Notes under the pieces: model-generated
Seen by the model: only the letters and a program-made list of their open reading frames with translations
What the model was told of the DNA's origin: nothing
The model's database searches: none
Position numbers and translations under genes: made by a program
In this document: positions 7,370 to 14,787 of the stretch, piece after piece
How the letters are laid out: each line of letters starts with the position of its first letter
Position numbering within the stretch: the first letter of the stretch is position 1
Assembly (NCBI GenBank): GCA_030431755.1
Contig: JAUIIK010000045.1
Coordinates: 1-35,156 of the forward strand
DNA length: 35,156 nt
Origin: Chloroflexia bacterium
GTDB taxonomy: Bacteria; Chloroflexota; Chloroflexia; Thermomicrobiales; CFX8
Reading direction: 5' to 3'

Positions 7370-7718
7370 CGTCGGGTTGGCTGTAGAGCATGATCGGCGC
7401 ACCCGATGGGCTCAGGCATAGCGCCGCGCGAAAGCCGGGGCTTTCGAAGATATCGCTGGTCTCCGCGCCGTGCGATGCCAGATCCGCAATCGAATCTTCG
7501 AGATTGTCGGCGCGGACCGCGACACACCAGGGCGTGCCCAGATCGCCCTCGAAGAGCGTGATGCGCTGGTGCGTCGTCGGATGCTCCAGCAAGACCCAGC
7601 CGGGAGCGTCTTCGGCCGGCGCCATGTTCAACGCGTTGGTCCAGAACTCAAGAGCTGTATCGAGATCATCAACCGCGATCATCACATCAGTGAATTCGGT
7701 CGACGGCAACAGTGACAT
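7362..7718 (-). CDS. VOC (glyoxalase/bleomycin-resistance fold) family protein
   Basis: This is a 118-residue vicinal-oxygen-chelate protein with two beta-alpha-beta-beta-beta modules. The first is FTDVMIAVDDLDTALEFWTNAL, followed by GWVLLEHPTTHQRITLFEG; the second is PWCVAVRADNLEDSIADLASHG, followed by FRAALCLSPSGAPIMLYSQ. Members include dioxygenases, isomerases and drug-binding proteins. The canonical metal ligands are not all clear: the first His is absent from FTDVMIAV, so it may be a metal-free binding protein. The ATG at 7718 has GAAGGGAAG about five bases upstream; the longer frame to 8024 overlaps the LLM gene and is rejected. It sits 20 bases after the LLM gene and overlaps the SGNH gene by eight bases. 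Confidence 0.87.
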   Translation of the reverse strand: MSLLPSTEFTDVMIAVDDLDTALEFWTNALNMAPAEDAPGWVLLEHPTTHQRITLFEGDLGTPWCVAVRADNLEDSIADLASHGAETSDIFESPGFRAALCLSPSGAPIMLYSQPDDD

Positions 7719-7738
7719 GGCACTTCCCTTCGCTACTA

Positions 7739-8662
7739 CTAGCTGGACGCATCGTACTCGTCCCGCAACTCTGGAATGACCTCGGTAGCGACGTGTGCGA
7801 GCGCCGCGTTCGGCGCATCCGGCGGCACGTTGAAGAGAAAGGTCCGCACGCCCACCGCGACATAGCCCGCGACATGTTCGCGCACCGCCTGCTCGACAGC
7901 AGCCACCGGCTGTCCATCCCAGATGATGACCGGGGCTTCGATGTTGCTGGCGGTCGCGCGATGCTCGTAGTAGGCCGAGACCGAGAGCCGTATCTCGCCG
8001 GGATCGCGGCCGATCTCGCCACAAGCCTCCGCCAGCATCGCTCGCAGCCGCTCGACGCCTGCCGGGGATTGCGCCGTCTCAAGATAGTCCGCATAGCGTG
8101 CGACATTCCGCATCATCCGCCGCCCACCGGTGGCAATCATGACCGGAATATGGCCGTGGACGGGCTTCGGCTCGAATGGCGCGCGGTCCAGTTGGACATG
8201 CCTCCCGGCAAACGTCACCGTCGGCTCAGTCTCGGCACGGCGCGCGATCTCCAGCGTCTCGCCAACCAGCTCGACGCGCTGCCCCGGCGGTGGAAACGGA
8301 ATCCCGTACGCCTCATGCTCGGCTGCCACCCAACCCGCGCCGAGCCCGAGAATGAGCCTGCCACCGGAAACCTGATCGACGGTCGCCGCTTGCTTGAGCA
8401 GGACGGCCGGGTAGCGGTGCGTGACGCCACTGACCTGCGTACCCATGCGGATCCGCCGCGTCGACGCGGCCAGCGCCGCCAGCAACGTCCAGGACTCCAG
8501 CGTCGGGCCGTCCTCTGTTGGCCGCAGCGACCAGAAGTGATCAAAGAGCCAGGCGCTATCCAGCCCGACATCCTCAGCCCACTGCCATTGCCGGAGAAGC
8601 GTTGACCAATTACGCCAATCCTGCGCGGTCACGATGCCGAACTCGAGCGGCTGTGTAGACAC
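7739..8662 (-). CDS. LLM-class flavin/F420-dependent oxidoreductase, tandem paralogue A
   Basis: Luciferase-like fold, 307 residues. It begins LEFGIVTAQDWRNW and has the helix QWAEDVGLDSAWLFDHFWSL, the strand IRMGTQVSGVTHRYPAVLLKQAATVDQVS, the GGRLILGLGAGWVAAEHEAYG loop, and HIPVMIATGGRRMMRNVARYADY. It aligns without gaps to the gene at 8663-9607 over the N-terminal region, with 35 of the first 50 core positions identical, so the two are a tandem duplication. The start is GTG at 8662, touching the stop of the upstream gene (TAA then GTG), with GGGA before it. These enzymes use reduced flavin or F420; the substrate is unknown. An Ala/Pro-rich PFPPPGQRVEL loop is conserved in both copies. Confidence 0.9.
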   Translation of the reverse strand: MSTQPLEFGIVTAQDWRNWSTLLRQWQWAEDVGLDSAWLFDHFWSLRPTEDGPTLESWTLLAALAASTRRIRMGTQVSGVTHRYPAVLLKQAATVDQVSGGRLILGLGAGWVAAEHEAYGIPFPPPGQRVELVGETLEIARRAETEPTVTFAGRHVQLDRAPFEPKPVHGHIPVMIATGGRRMMRNVARYADYLETAQSPAGVERLRAMLAEACGEIGRDPGEIRLSVSAYYEHRATASNIEAPVIIWDGQPVAAVEQAVREHVAGYVAVGVRTFLFNVPPDAPNAALAHVATEVIPELRDEYDASS

Positions 8663-9607
8663 TTAGAGACTCCCGCTACCAAACTCTTCACGAAGCGCCG
8701 GCAGGACGTTCCGGGCTACCCAATCCGTTGCGTCGTTCGGCCCCTCATATGGCAGGTTGAAGAGAAACGAACGCACGCCGACCTCGGCGTAGGCTTTCAC
8801 ATGTTCGCGCAGGTCGGCTTCAAGCTCCGCCGATGAGCGCTCTTCCCAGAGGATTACCGGCGCTTCCGGGTTACTGGCTGGCCCGAAGTAGGCCGAGATA
8901 GCCTTCCGAATCTCGGCTGGATCACGACCAATCTCGGCGCAATGCTCCGCGACCTGGGCCGCGAGTCCCGGCAGGCTGGCCGGCGAACGGCCCGAGTCCC
9001 AGTAATCCGCATAGTGAGCGACGCTCCGCAACATGCGCTTGCCGCTGGTGCCCATCATGACCGGGATATGCCCGTTGACCGGCTTCGGCTCGAAGGGCAG
9101 ATCGACGACCGAGAACTGCTCCCCCTCGAAGGTCGTCAGCGCCTGCGTCTCCAGCAGCCGGTTGATCTCCAGCGCCTCCTCGAACATGTCGACCCGTTCC
9201 TTCGGCGGCGGGAATGGGATGCCGTGGGCGACATGCTCCTCTTCCTCCCAGGCAGCGCCGACACCGAGGATCAGCCGCCCGTTGGAGATGTGGTCGACGG
9301 TGACTGCCTGTTTGAAGAGCACGGCCGGGACGCGGTGGGTGATGCCGGTCACCAGCGTGCCCATCTTCAGCCGTGACGTCTCGACAGCCAACGCCGCCAA
9401 CAACGTCCAGCCCTCGAGCGTCTCGCCGTCGTGCGTCGGCCGAAGCGACCAGAAGTGGTCGAAGACCCAGGCGCTATCCCAGCCCGTCTCCTCCGCCCAC
9501 AGCCACTGTTTTCGCACCGTCTCCCAGCTGCGCCAGTGCTGGCCCGTCACGATCCCGAAATCGAGCTCGTCGGGTGGCGGCAACTGCGTGTTTGACTTGG
9601 CAGGCAT
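8663..9607 (-). CDS. LLM-class flavin/F420-dependent oxidoreductase, tandem paralogue B
   Basis: This 314-residue LLM-fold protein is the first gene of the minus-strand run LLM-LLM-VOC-SGNH. Core elements are LDFGIVTGQHWRSW, FDHFWSLRPTHDGETLEGW, LKMGTLVTGITHRVPAVLFKQ, GRLILGVGAAWEEEEHVAHG and HIPVMMGTSGKRMLRSVAHYADYW. The ATG at 9607 has GGAG nine bases upstream, a clear start. It is divergent from the PLP decarboxylase with 118 bases between them. Compared with copy A it carries a 9-10 residue N-terminal extension and a more acidic loop (EEEEHVAHG). Either the two copies form a heteromer or they act on related substrates; the sequence does not decide between these. Confidence 0.9.
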   Translation of the reverse strand: MPAKSNTQLPPPDELDFGIVTGQHWRSWETVRKQWLWAEETGWDSAWVFDHFWSLRPTHDGETLEGWTLLAALAVETSRLKMGTLVTGITHRVPAVLFKQAVTVDHISNGRLILGVGAAWEEEEHVAHGIPFPPPKERVDMFEEALEINRLLETQALTTFEGEQFSVVDLPFEPKPVNGHIPVMMGTSGKRMLRSVAHYADYWDSGRSPASLPGLAAQVAEHCAEIGRDPAEIRKAISAYFGPASNPEAPVILWEERSSAELEADLREHVKAYAEVGVRSFLFNLPYEGPNDATDWVARNVLPALREEFGSGSL

Positions 9608-9725
9608 CGATCATCTCCTATGGCTGGCGTTGCGGTCCCTCGCGAGAAGTGTAGGCGACAGCGTGATCCCGCTCATCCGCTATAGTCAACAGGACGTGTG
9701 ATCGAGTTGAGCGAACGCGAGCAAG

Positions 9726-11105
9726 ATGAACGACGAGCAATTCACCGGCCAATTCGAGCAGGCATTGGAAGCGCTGCAAACAGGCCTTGAGCGCTGGGAA
9801 TCTTTTGAGCCCGACCCGACGACAGCGGTCGGCGACGAGCGCATCACGAGTGTCCTTGCTGAGCTGACAGAACGCCTGCAGATCGACTACCCCTACGGCC
9901 ACCCGCGCTATGCCGGGCAGATGCTGAAGCCGCCGCATCCAATCGCGATCATCGCCTACGCGACGACGATGTTCGTCAACCCGAACAACCACGCCCTCGA
10001 CGGCGGCGCGGCGACGTCGCAGATGGAAAAAGAAGTGGTCCCGCAGCTGGCCCAGATGTTCGGCTATTCCGATTCTCACCTCGGACACCTGACCTCCAGC
10101 GGGACAATCGCCAACCTCGAAGCGCTCTGGATTGCCCGCTGCATCAACCCGGACAAGGCCATCGCCGTCAGCGACCAGGCGCATTACACCCACGCCCGCG
10201 CCGGCGAGCTGCTGCGAACCGAGATCCGGCCGATTCCGAGCGACTCAAACGGACGTATCAACGTCGACGCATTGAGCGAGATGCTCTCCGCTGGCGATGT
10301 CGGCACCGTCGTCGCAACGGCCGGCACGACCGGGCTCGGCGCAGTCGACCCGATCCACGATATCCGCCGGTTGACAGCCGAAGCCGGGGTTCGCCTGCAC
10401 GTCGACGCCGCCTACGGAGGCTTCTTCAGTCTCCTGGCGCGCAGCCAGGAACCAACGATAGATCCCGCCCCGTTCCTCGCAATCGCCGAAGCCGATAGCG
10501 TCGTCGTCGACCCGCACAAGCATGGGTTGCAACCCTACGGTTGCGGCGCGGTGCTCTTCCGCGACGCCGCAGTGGGTCAATATTATGTCCACGACTCGCC
10601 CTATACCTATTTCACATCGGATGAGCTGCACCTCGGCGAAATCAGCCTCGAGTGCTCCCGCGCCGGCGCTTCGGCAGCGGCACTCTGGGCGACACTCAAG
10701 TGCCTGCCCCTCGAAGCAGATAGTGGGCTGGGATTGATCGTCCGGCGAACGCGCGAGGCCGGTCTACGCTGGGCGAAATTGCTGCGCGACCATCCCCGCT
10801 TTCGGTTGACCGTCGAACCGGATCTCGACATCGTGAGCTTCTACGTCTTGCCCGGCGACGGAGCGCCGACAGCGAGTGCGATCTCGGCCTTGACCCGCCG
10901 CATCTTCGACGGCACTGAACATGACCCGGAGGAGCCCGTCTACCTGGCCACGCTTCGCATCGACCAGGCGCAGATCGAGTCCAGCCATCCGGAGATCGTC
11001 TGGGATCAGCCGACGGTCGAGGTGCTGCGCTGCGTTGTGATGAAACCCGAGCACGCCGACTGGATACCGACGATCCAGGCAGCCATTGAACGGCACATCG
11101 ACTGA
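9726..11105 (+). CDS. Group II PLP-dependent amino-acid decarboxylase (glutamate/tyrosine/aspartate decarboxylase-like)
   Basis: This 459-residue fold-type I PLP enzyme decarboxylates an amino acid. Recognised features are HLGHLTSSGTIANLEALW (phosphate loop and substrate entry), SDQAHYTHARA with His153 stacking on PLP, ATAGTTGLGAVDPI, RLHVDAAYGGFF (Asp227 pairing with the pyridine nitrogen), and the Schiff-base lysine Lys265 in VVDPHKHGLQPYGCG. The length and spacing fit the group II family. The N-terminal region with YGHPRYAGQMLKPPHP and NPNNHALDGG is typical of enzymes near L-2,4-diaminobutyrate, tyrosine or aspartate decarboxylases. The amino acid used is not determined. A TATAGT -10-like element lies at 9681-9686. 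Its stop overlaps the start of the MOSC-like gene (TGATG), which implies coupled translation and a shared pathway. Confidence 0.9.
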   Translation: MNDEQFTGQFEQALEALQTGLERWESFEPDPTTAVGDERITSVLAELTERLQIDYPYGHPRYAGQMLKPPHPIAIIAYATTMFVNPNNHALDGGAATSQMEKEVVPQLAQMFGYSDSHLGHLTSSGTIANLEALWIARCINPDKAIAVSDQAHYTHARAGELLRTEIRPIPSDSNGRINVDALSEMLSAGDVGTVVATAGTTGLGAVDPIHDIRRLTAEAGVRLHVDAAYGGFFSLLARSQEPTIDPAPFLAIAEADSVVVDPHKHGLQPYGCGAVLFRDAAVGQYYVHDSPYTYFTSDELHLGEISLECSRAGASAAALWATLKCLPLEADSGLGLIVRRTREAGLRWAKLLRDHPRFRLTVEPDLDIVSFYVLPGDGAPTASAISALTRRIFDGTEHDPEEPVYLATLRIDQAQIESSHPEIVWDQPTVEVLRCVVMKPEHADWIPTIQAAIERHID

Positions 11106-11737
11106 TGACCCAGACATCCACCAACAATTACCGCGAAATCGGCCCGATCACACGGCTACAGATCCAACGCCAGTCGCTGAAGCAGCCGTTGGAGCCACAG
11201 CCTGGCCAGCGCCGCTCGCCGGAACGATTCTATGACCCGCGTCACATCCTCGCAGCCGACGCACTCTGGCTCGCCGACGGTGTGGCAACCGTCGCGCATG
11301 GTGCCGACTATGTGCTCGACGTTCACGCGGCAGCCCACCCAGAATCACGCAACCGCGGCAACGGCAACATGCTATCGGTCGGATTCACGTCGCACTATGC
11401 CCAGATGCGCGAGCGTTTCGCGCCGCACATCACCGATGGCATCGCCGGCGAGAACATTCTCGTTGCGACTAACGAGCACTTCGCGTTGGAGGATGTCGCG
11501 GCAGGCATCGCGGTTCGAACAGCCGATGGCGCGCTTCTCAACTTCGGTGAGGTCACGGTCGCCGCGCCCTGTGTCGAGTTCAGCCGCTTCTGTCTCGACG
11601 ACCGCTACGCCGACCCGCGGCCGACGAGTGATGCATTGCGGTTTCTCGACGGCGGCATGCGCGGTTTCTACGCCTATGTCTCTGCAGGACTCCCAACCAT
11701 GCTCCGCATCGGCGACACGCTACTAGCGCGCGAATAG
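11105..11737 (+). CDS. MOSC-domain-like protein
   Basis: This 210-residue protein resembles stand-alone MOSC (molybdenum cofactor sulfurase C-terminal) proteins. It shows the opening GPITRLQIQRQSLK, then ADYVLDVHAAAHPESRNRGNGNMLSVGFTSHYAQMRERF, the GIAGENILVATN loop, and the cysteine-containing strand FGEVTVAAPCVEFSRFCL. MOSC domains carry sulfur on a conserved cysteine or handle N-hydroxylated compounds (as in YiiM and mARC). Here Cys is present in AAPC and again four residues after VEFSR. The ATG overlaps the decarboxylase stop by one base. A functional link between a PLP decarboxylase and a MOSC protein is unusual. I know no defined pathway for the pair. Confidence 0.78.
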   Translation: MTQTSTNNYREIGPITRLQIQRQSLKQPLEPQPGQRRSPERFYDPRHILAADALWLADGVATVAHGADYVLDVHAAAHPESRNRGNGNMLSVGFTSHYAQMRERFAPHITDGIAGENILVATNEHFALEDVAAGIAVRTADGALLNFGEVTVAAPCVEFSRFCLDDRYADPRPTSDALRFLDGGMRGFYAYVSAGLPTMLRIGDTLLARE

Positions 11738-11788
11738 GTTTGTACCGCTGTTGGTCGCCCACTGAGAACCATAAGCTGGAATTCATCG

Positions 11789-11820
11789 CCACCCCTGCCC
11801 GCAAGCCCCGAGCAGGGTGG
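11789..11820 (+). terminator. Possible terminator hairpin after the MOSC gene
   Basis: CCACCCCTGC (11789-11798) pairs with GCAGGGTGG (11812-11820) with a single bulged C and a loop of 13 bases. It begins 51 bases after the MOSC stop. No T-run follows, so Rho-independent termination is doubtful. Confidence 0.3.
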
Positions 11821-11922
11821 AGTGAACGCCACCTCACGCGTCAAGGTAAGACGTGGTGTCGACAGGTTTCCGTAATCCGCTGACCTACAACCACTCACTG
11901 GACACGCGTAAGCACCAACCTG

Positions 11923-12044
11923 GTCATCCCGAGGCAGGTCGGGTGCCCGTGGAACGGGTGATAGCCGGCGGATCTTGTCGCCCCATCGAGGCTTCGGAGT
12001 GACCACTAGATCCTTCGGCTGCACTCCGTTTCGCTCAGGATGAC
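11923..12044. repeat. Dispersed-type repeat with inverted ends (GTCATCCyGAG ... CTCAGGATGAC)
   Basis: The left end GTCATCCCGAG (from 11923) matches the complement of the right end CTCAGGATGAC (to 12044) at 10 of 11 positions. A second inner pair, GGATCTTGT (left) against the complement of ACTAGATCC (right), matches at 8 of 9. The right half contains GATCCTTCGGCTGCACTCC, a string I associate with frequent non-coding repeats in several bacterial genomes; this is from memory and was not searched. No coding potential is visible. The arrangement suggests a folded RNA or a non-autonomous mobile repeat. Confidence 0.55.
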
Positions 12045-12090
12045 GTCCGTGCGGATGTCGAGTCAGGATGAAACACATATGCACCAAGAG

Positions 12091-12156
12091 TTAGGCCCAA
12101 GAGGTGAGATGAACTCCGGCCCCACGATTTCATACACGAGCGCCGAGTGGGCCTAA
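12091..12156 (-). terminator. Inverted repeat at the 3' end of the ThDP beta-like gene
   Basis: TTAGGCCCA (12091-12099) and TGGGCCTAA (12148-12156) are perfect nine-base complements, with a 48-base loop. The right arm includes the stop codon of the gene ending at 12153. It could fold at the transcript end. The long loop and absence of a U-run make this a weak terminator call. Confidence 0.3.
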
Positions 12157-12752
12157 TCAGGCGCGAGACCGAGGTCAGCCATGAAATTGAGCTTGATTGC
12201 GACCGGGTCATCGCGCTGCGGCGGTAGACCGGGCGTCGGAGCGATCTTGGTGACAAGAGCGTGCGGGCCGGGCGCATCGAGCGCATAGCGCAGTGCTTGG
12301 ACAAACTCGTCGGCGTTAGCCGGGGTAGCGCTGTTCTGGATGCCGCAAGCCGTTGCGACCGCCGCCAGATCGCAGCTCTCGGCCGTCGATAGCCGCTGGC
12401 CACCGGTGATCTGCCACTGCTCGTTGTCCCAGATCACCAGCGTCAGGTTCGGCGGCGCAACCATGCCGATCGTGGCCAATGCGCTCATGTTGAGCAACAC
12501 CGAGCCTTCGCCCTCCATCACCACGACGGACCGCTCCGGCTGTGCCAGGGCAAGCCCCAGCCCGATTGAGATCGCCTGGCCCATGCTGCCGAGCATGTAG
12601 AAGTTCCCGGGCCGTTCGCCGGCAATGGCCCGCAGGTCGAAGCTGGCGTTCCCGATGCCGGAAACGAGCAGCACATCGTCCGCTGCCGTATCGACAATGC
12701 GCCGGGTGAGATCGGCGCGCTCGGGACGCTCCAGGCTGGGGTTAGCGGCCAC
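12153..12752 (-). CDS. ThDP-binding subunit of a split decarboxylase (sulfopyruvate/phosphonopyruvate decarboxylase beta-like)
   Basis: This protein of about 199 residues is the C-terminal (PP) domain of a thiamine-diphosphate enzyme. The cofactor motif is EGEGSVLLNMSALATIG with NLTLVIWDNEQW downstream, and the substrate-side strand NFYMLGSMGQAISIGLGLAL precedes it. The family (ComE of coenzyme M synthesis, or the C-terminal part of phosphonopyruvate decarboxylase) removes CO2 from a 3-sulfo- or 3-phosphono-pyruvate. An ATG at 12779 is in frame, but the GTG at 12752 is the better start: GGAGG (12758-12762) lies five bases before it and overlaps the end of the alpha gene. The two genes overlap by 11 bases, so they should be made in equal amounts. 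No other coenzyme M or phosphonate gene is nearby, so the substrate is uncertain. Confidence 0.82.
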   Translation of the reverse strand: MAANPSLERPERADLTRRIVDTAADDVLLVSGIGNASFDLRAIAGERPGNFYMLGSMGQAISIGLGLALAQPERSVVVMEGEGSVLLNMSALATIGMVAPPNLTLVIWDNEQWQITGGQRLSTAESCDLAAVATACGIQNSATPANADEFVQALRYALDAPGPHALVTKIAPTPGLPPQRDDPVAIKLNFMADLGLAPD

Positions 12753-13269
12753 GTTTGCCTCCAGATAGCTGGGTTTCAATCCCGATCACGGTCGGGCGGC
12801 GGCTTACGAACGCGTGCCGCATGCCCTGTTCGGCGACAAAGGCCACCTCGTCCTCGCGCGTCATCGGGAAGTACTGCATGCCGAGCGCCTCGGCGGTCTC
12901 CGGCGCTGCCTTACCCCAGGCAACCTGGACGACGTTGTGTTCCAGAAATCCACCACGGGCGCTCAGGATAATCGGGAACGGGATCTGGTAGGGAATCGCA
13001 AGCGAGCCAAGCGCATTCAAGATGTTGCCGAATCCGGAGGCCTGCAGGAGCAGCGCCCCGCGCACACCGCCGAGGTAGGCGCCGGTCAACGTCCCCACGC
13101 CCTCCTCTTCTCGGGTAAGCGTCACGACGTTGAATGTTGGGTCCTCTTCGAGCGTCCGCACGATCGGCGCGAGGACAGTGTCTGAGACATGGCAGATAAG
13201 CTCGATGTCATTGGCGCGCAACGCTTCGACGATGCCGCTCCGCCAGTCGATTTGACGTTCAGTCACCAC
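12742..13269 (-). CDS. N-terminal (Pyr-domain) subunit of a split ThDP decarboxylase, alpha-like
   Basis: This protein of about 175 residues carries the pyrimidine-binding domain. The catalytic glutamate region is VVTLTREEEGVGTLTGAYLGGVRGALLLQASGFGNILNAL, and the strand IPFPIILSARGGFLEHN follows, as in sulfopyruvate decarboxylase subunit ComD and in phosphonopyruvate decarboxylase. Together with the overlapping downstream gene it would form a complete ThDP enzyme with active sites at the subunit interface. The frame is open to 13347, but GGAGAG followed by eight bases and GTG at 13269 (VVTERQIDW) gives the natural start; GTG 13266 is also possible. Confidence 0.82.
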   Translation of the reverse strand: MVTERQIDWRSGIVEALRANDIELICHVSDTVLAPIVRTLEEDPTFNVVTLTREEEGVGTLTGAYLGGVRGALLLQASGFGNILNALGSLAIPYQIPFPIILSARGGFLEHNVVQVAWGKAAPETAEALGMQYFPMTREDEVAFVAEQGMRHAFVSRRPTVIGIETQLSGGKRGR

Positions 13270-13439
13270 GAGCCGATCTCTCCGAGTACGATTGACGCGG
13301 CGACATCCTAGCACGGTCGGGCGGGAGGGGTATGCCCGGCCATGCACGGAGGGAGTCGCGTTGATCAGGCCGAGGCTACGGCGGTCGCGATCATCGGGAG
13401 ATTGCTCGCAGGTATGGCGGATTGGTGCGATATAGCGAA

Positions 13440-13979
13440 ATGTCTATCAGTTTACCGCAACGCGGTTCACGTCTCGCATGGGTGCTCGGACGTGGCAACG
13501 TCGAATCCGACCGCGATGACTTCTTCGCCTGGCAAGAGCGCGTTCTCGACCTGCTGCTTGCCTGGGGGATCGGCAATGTCGGCGCGGGGACAGTGCTGGC
13601 GCTGCGGTCGCAGGGCATCAAACGCGCCATCGGTGTGCAAGCCGTCGCCTGGGGGCTCGTCGATAGCGCGGTCGCTCTCTACGCCGGCTGCATCGCCCGG
13701 CGCCACGCGACATCGGCCCGCTCGGGCATGTACGGCGCCCGCCACATCCAGCAACGGGCCCAACGCTTCGAGCAGCTGCTGGCGCTCCAAACCGCGGCTG
13801 ATATCGCCTACGTCGCTGCCGGCGCATTCTTCGCTTACCGCAGCCGCGCGCCGTGGGTACAAGGCACGGCAATCGGCGTGCTGATCCAGGGCGGCGCGCT
13901 GCTCGTCTACGACGCTGGCCTCGTCGTCCGGCTGCTGACGCGCCCGGAGCTGCGCCACCGCGAGCACCGCTATGACTAG
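13440..13979 (+). CDS. DUF6992-like four-helix membrane protein
   Basis: This hypothetical membrane protein has about 179 residues and four hydrophobic segments: VLDLLLAWGIGNVGAGTVLAL, IGVQAVAWGLVDSAVALYAG, LLALQTAADIAYVAAGAFFAY and VQGTAIGVLIQGGALLVYDAG. The pairing of WGxxNxxxG with QAxxWGxxD resembles the DUF6992 family, which has no known function. TTG 13422 and GTG 13425 are in frame upstream, but the ATG at 13440 gives a compact N-terminus; neither has a strong Shine-Dalgarno sequence. It overlaps the methyltransferase by eight bases in the string ATGACTAG, so the two are co-translated. Confidence 0.72.
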   Translation: MSISLPQRGSRLAWVLGRGNVESDRDDFFAWQERVLDLLLAWGIGNVGAGTVLALRSQGIKRAIGVQAVAWGLVDSAVALYAGCIARRHATSARSGMYGARHIQQRAQRFEQLLALQTAADIAYVAAGAFFAYRSRAPWVQGTAIGVLIQGGALLVYDAGLVVRLLTRPELRHREHRYD

Positions 13980-14787
13980 CAACGACAGCACACCACGCGA
14001 ATGGAACGCGAGCGAGTACCACCGACTGGCGAACCCGCACGTCGTCTGGGGACGGCGCGTACTGGAGCGGCTGCCGCTCCGGGGCGATGAGATCGTCGTT
14101 GACGCCGGTTGCGGTTCCGGTCGTCTGACCGCGGAGCTGCTAGAGCTGCTACCAACGGGCCGTGTGATCGCAATCGACCAGTCCGCCAACATGCTCTCCG
14201 AAGCCCGCCAGCATCTTGACCAGCTCGCGCCGGGCCGGGTCGACTATCTCCAGGCCGACCTCCAGACGCTCGCGCTCGACACGCCGGTCGACGCCATCTT
14301 CAGCACGGCGGCGCTCCACTGGGTGCTCGATCACCCGCGCATGTTCGACCACTTCTTCGCGGCACTCAAGCCGGGCGGCTGGCTTTTTGCCCAGTGCGGT
14401 GGCGGGCCAAACATCGCGACGCTCGTGGCGCGGGCGCGGCGGCTCATGCGAGTCGGTGAGCTGGCCGTCTATTTCGGCGACTGGAATGGGCCATGGGAGT
14501 TCGCCGACGCCGTCGAAACGGCAGAACGCCTCGTGCAAGCCGGGTTCGTCGACGTCCAAACCGGACTCGAAGATGCGCCGGTGACGCTGGACAACGCCCA
14601 GGAGTACCGCGACTATCTGGAGACCGTCGTGTTCGGCAGTCACTTGAGCCGTATTCCGGAGCAGGCCGCGCGCGCTGCGTTTCTCGACCAGCTCACAGCG
14701 CAGGCCGCTGAGGATGACGAGCCCTACCTGCTGGACTATTGGCGGCTCAACATGCAGGCCCAGCGGCCCGCCAACAGCTTGGACTAG
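13972..14787 (+). CDS. SAM-dependent methyltransferase (class I, trans-aconitate methyltransferase-like)
   Basis: Rossmann-fold methyltransferase, 271 residues. Motif I is IVVDAGCGSGRLTAELLELL (about 41-60), the acidic loop is VIAIDQSANMLSEARQHL, motif II is YLQADLQTLAL, and motif IV is DAIFSTAALHWVLDHPRMF, followed by LKPGGWLFAQCGG. The HWVLDH signature and the general layout match trans-aconitate 2-methyltransferase and related small-acid or unknown methyltransferases. It starts inside the DUF6992-like gene, and its stop overlaps the converging ABC binding-protein stop by four bases (CTAG). The substrate is not known. Confidence 0.9.
   Translation: MTSNDSTPREWNASEYHRLANPHVVWGRRVLERLPLRGDEIVVDAGCGSGRLTAELLELLPTGRVIAIDQSANMLSEARQHLDQLAPGRVDYLQADLQTLALDTPVDAIFSTAALHWVLDHPRMFDHFFAALKPGGWLFAQCGGGPNIATLVARARRLMRVGELAVYFGDWNGPWEFADAVETAERLVQAGFVDVQTGLEDAPVTLDNAQEYRDYLETVVFGSHLSRIPEQAARAAFLDQLTAQAAEDDEPYLLDYWRLNMQAQRPANSLD

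Larger units (their letters stand above)
11738..12152. other. Non-coding stretch between the MOSC gene and the ThDP enzyme
   Basis: No convincing gene is visible in these 415 bases. They contain a GC-rich hairpin at 11789-11820 soon after the MOSC stop, a repeat bounded by GTCATCC...GGATGAC at 11923-12044, and the left arm of a nine-base inverted repeat that reaches the end of the ThDP gene. Both flanking genes converge here, so terminator activity from both sides is expected. Confidence 0.6.

Noticed and set aside
7712-8605. Plus-strand open frame of 297 codons opposite the LLM paralogue A
   Set aside because: The frame is a GC-driven shadow of a clear LLM gene, with Arg-rich, motif-free translation.
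11232-11726. Plus-strand open frame of 164 codons inside the MOSC gene
   Set aside because: It is a +1 shadow, Ser/Arg/Thr-rich, while the MOSC frame has recognisable motifs.
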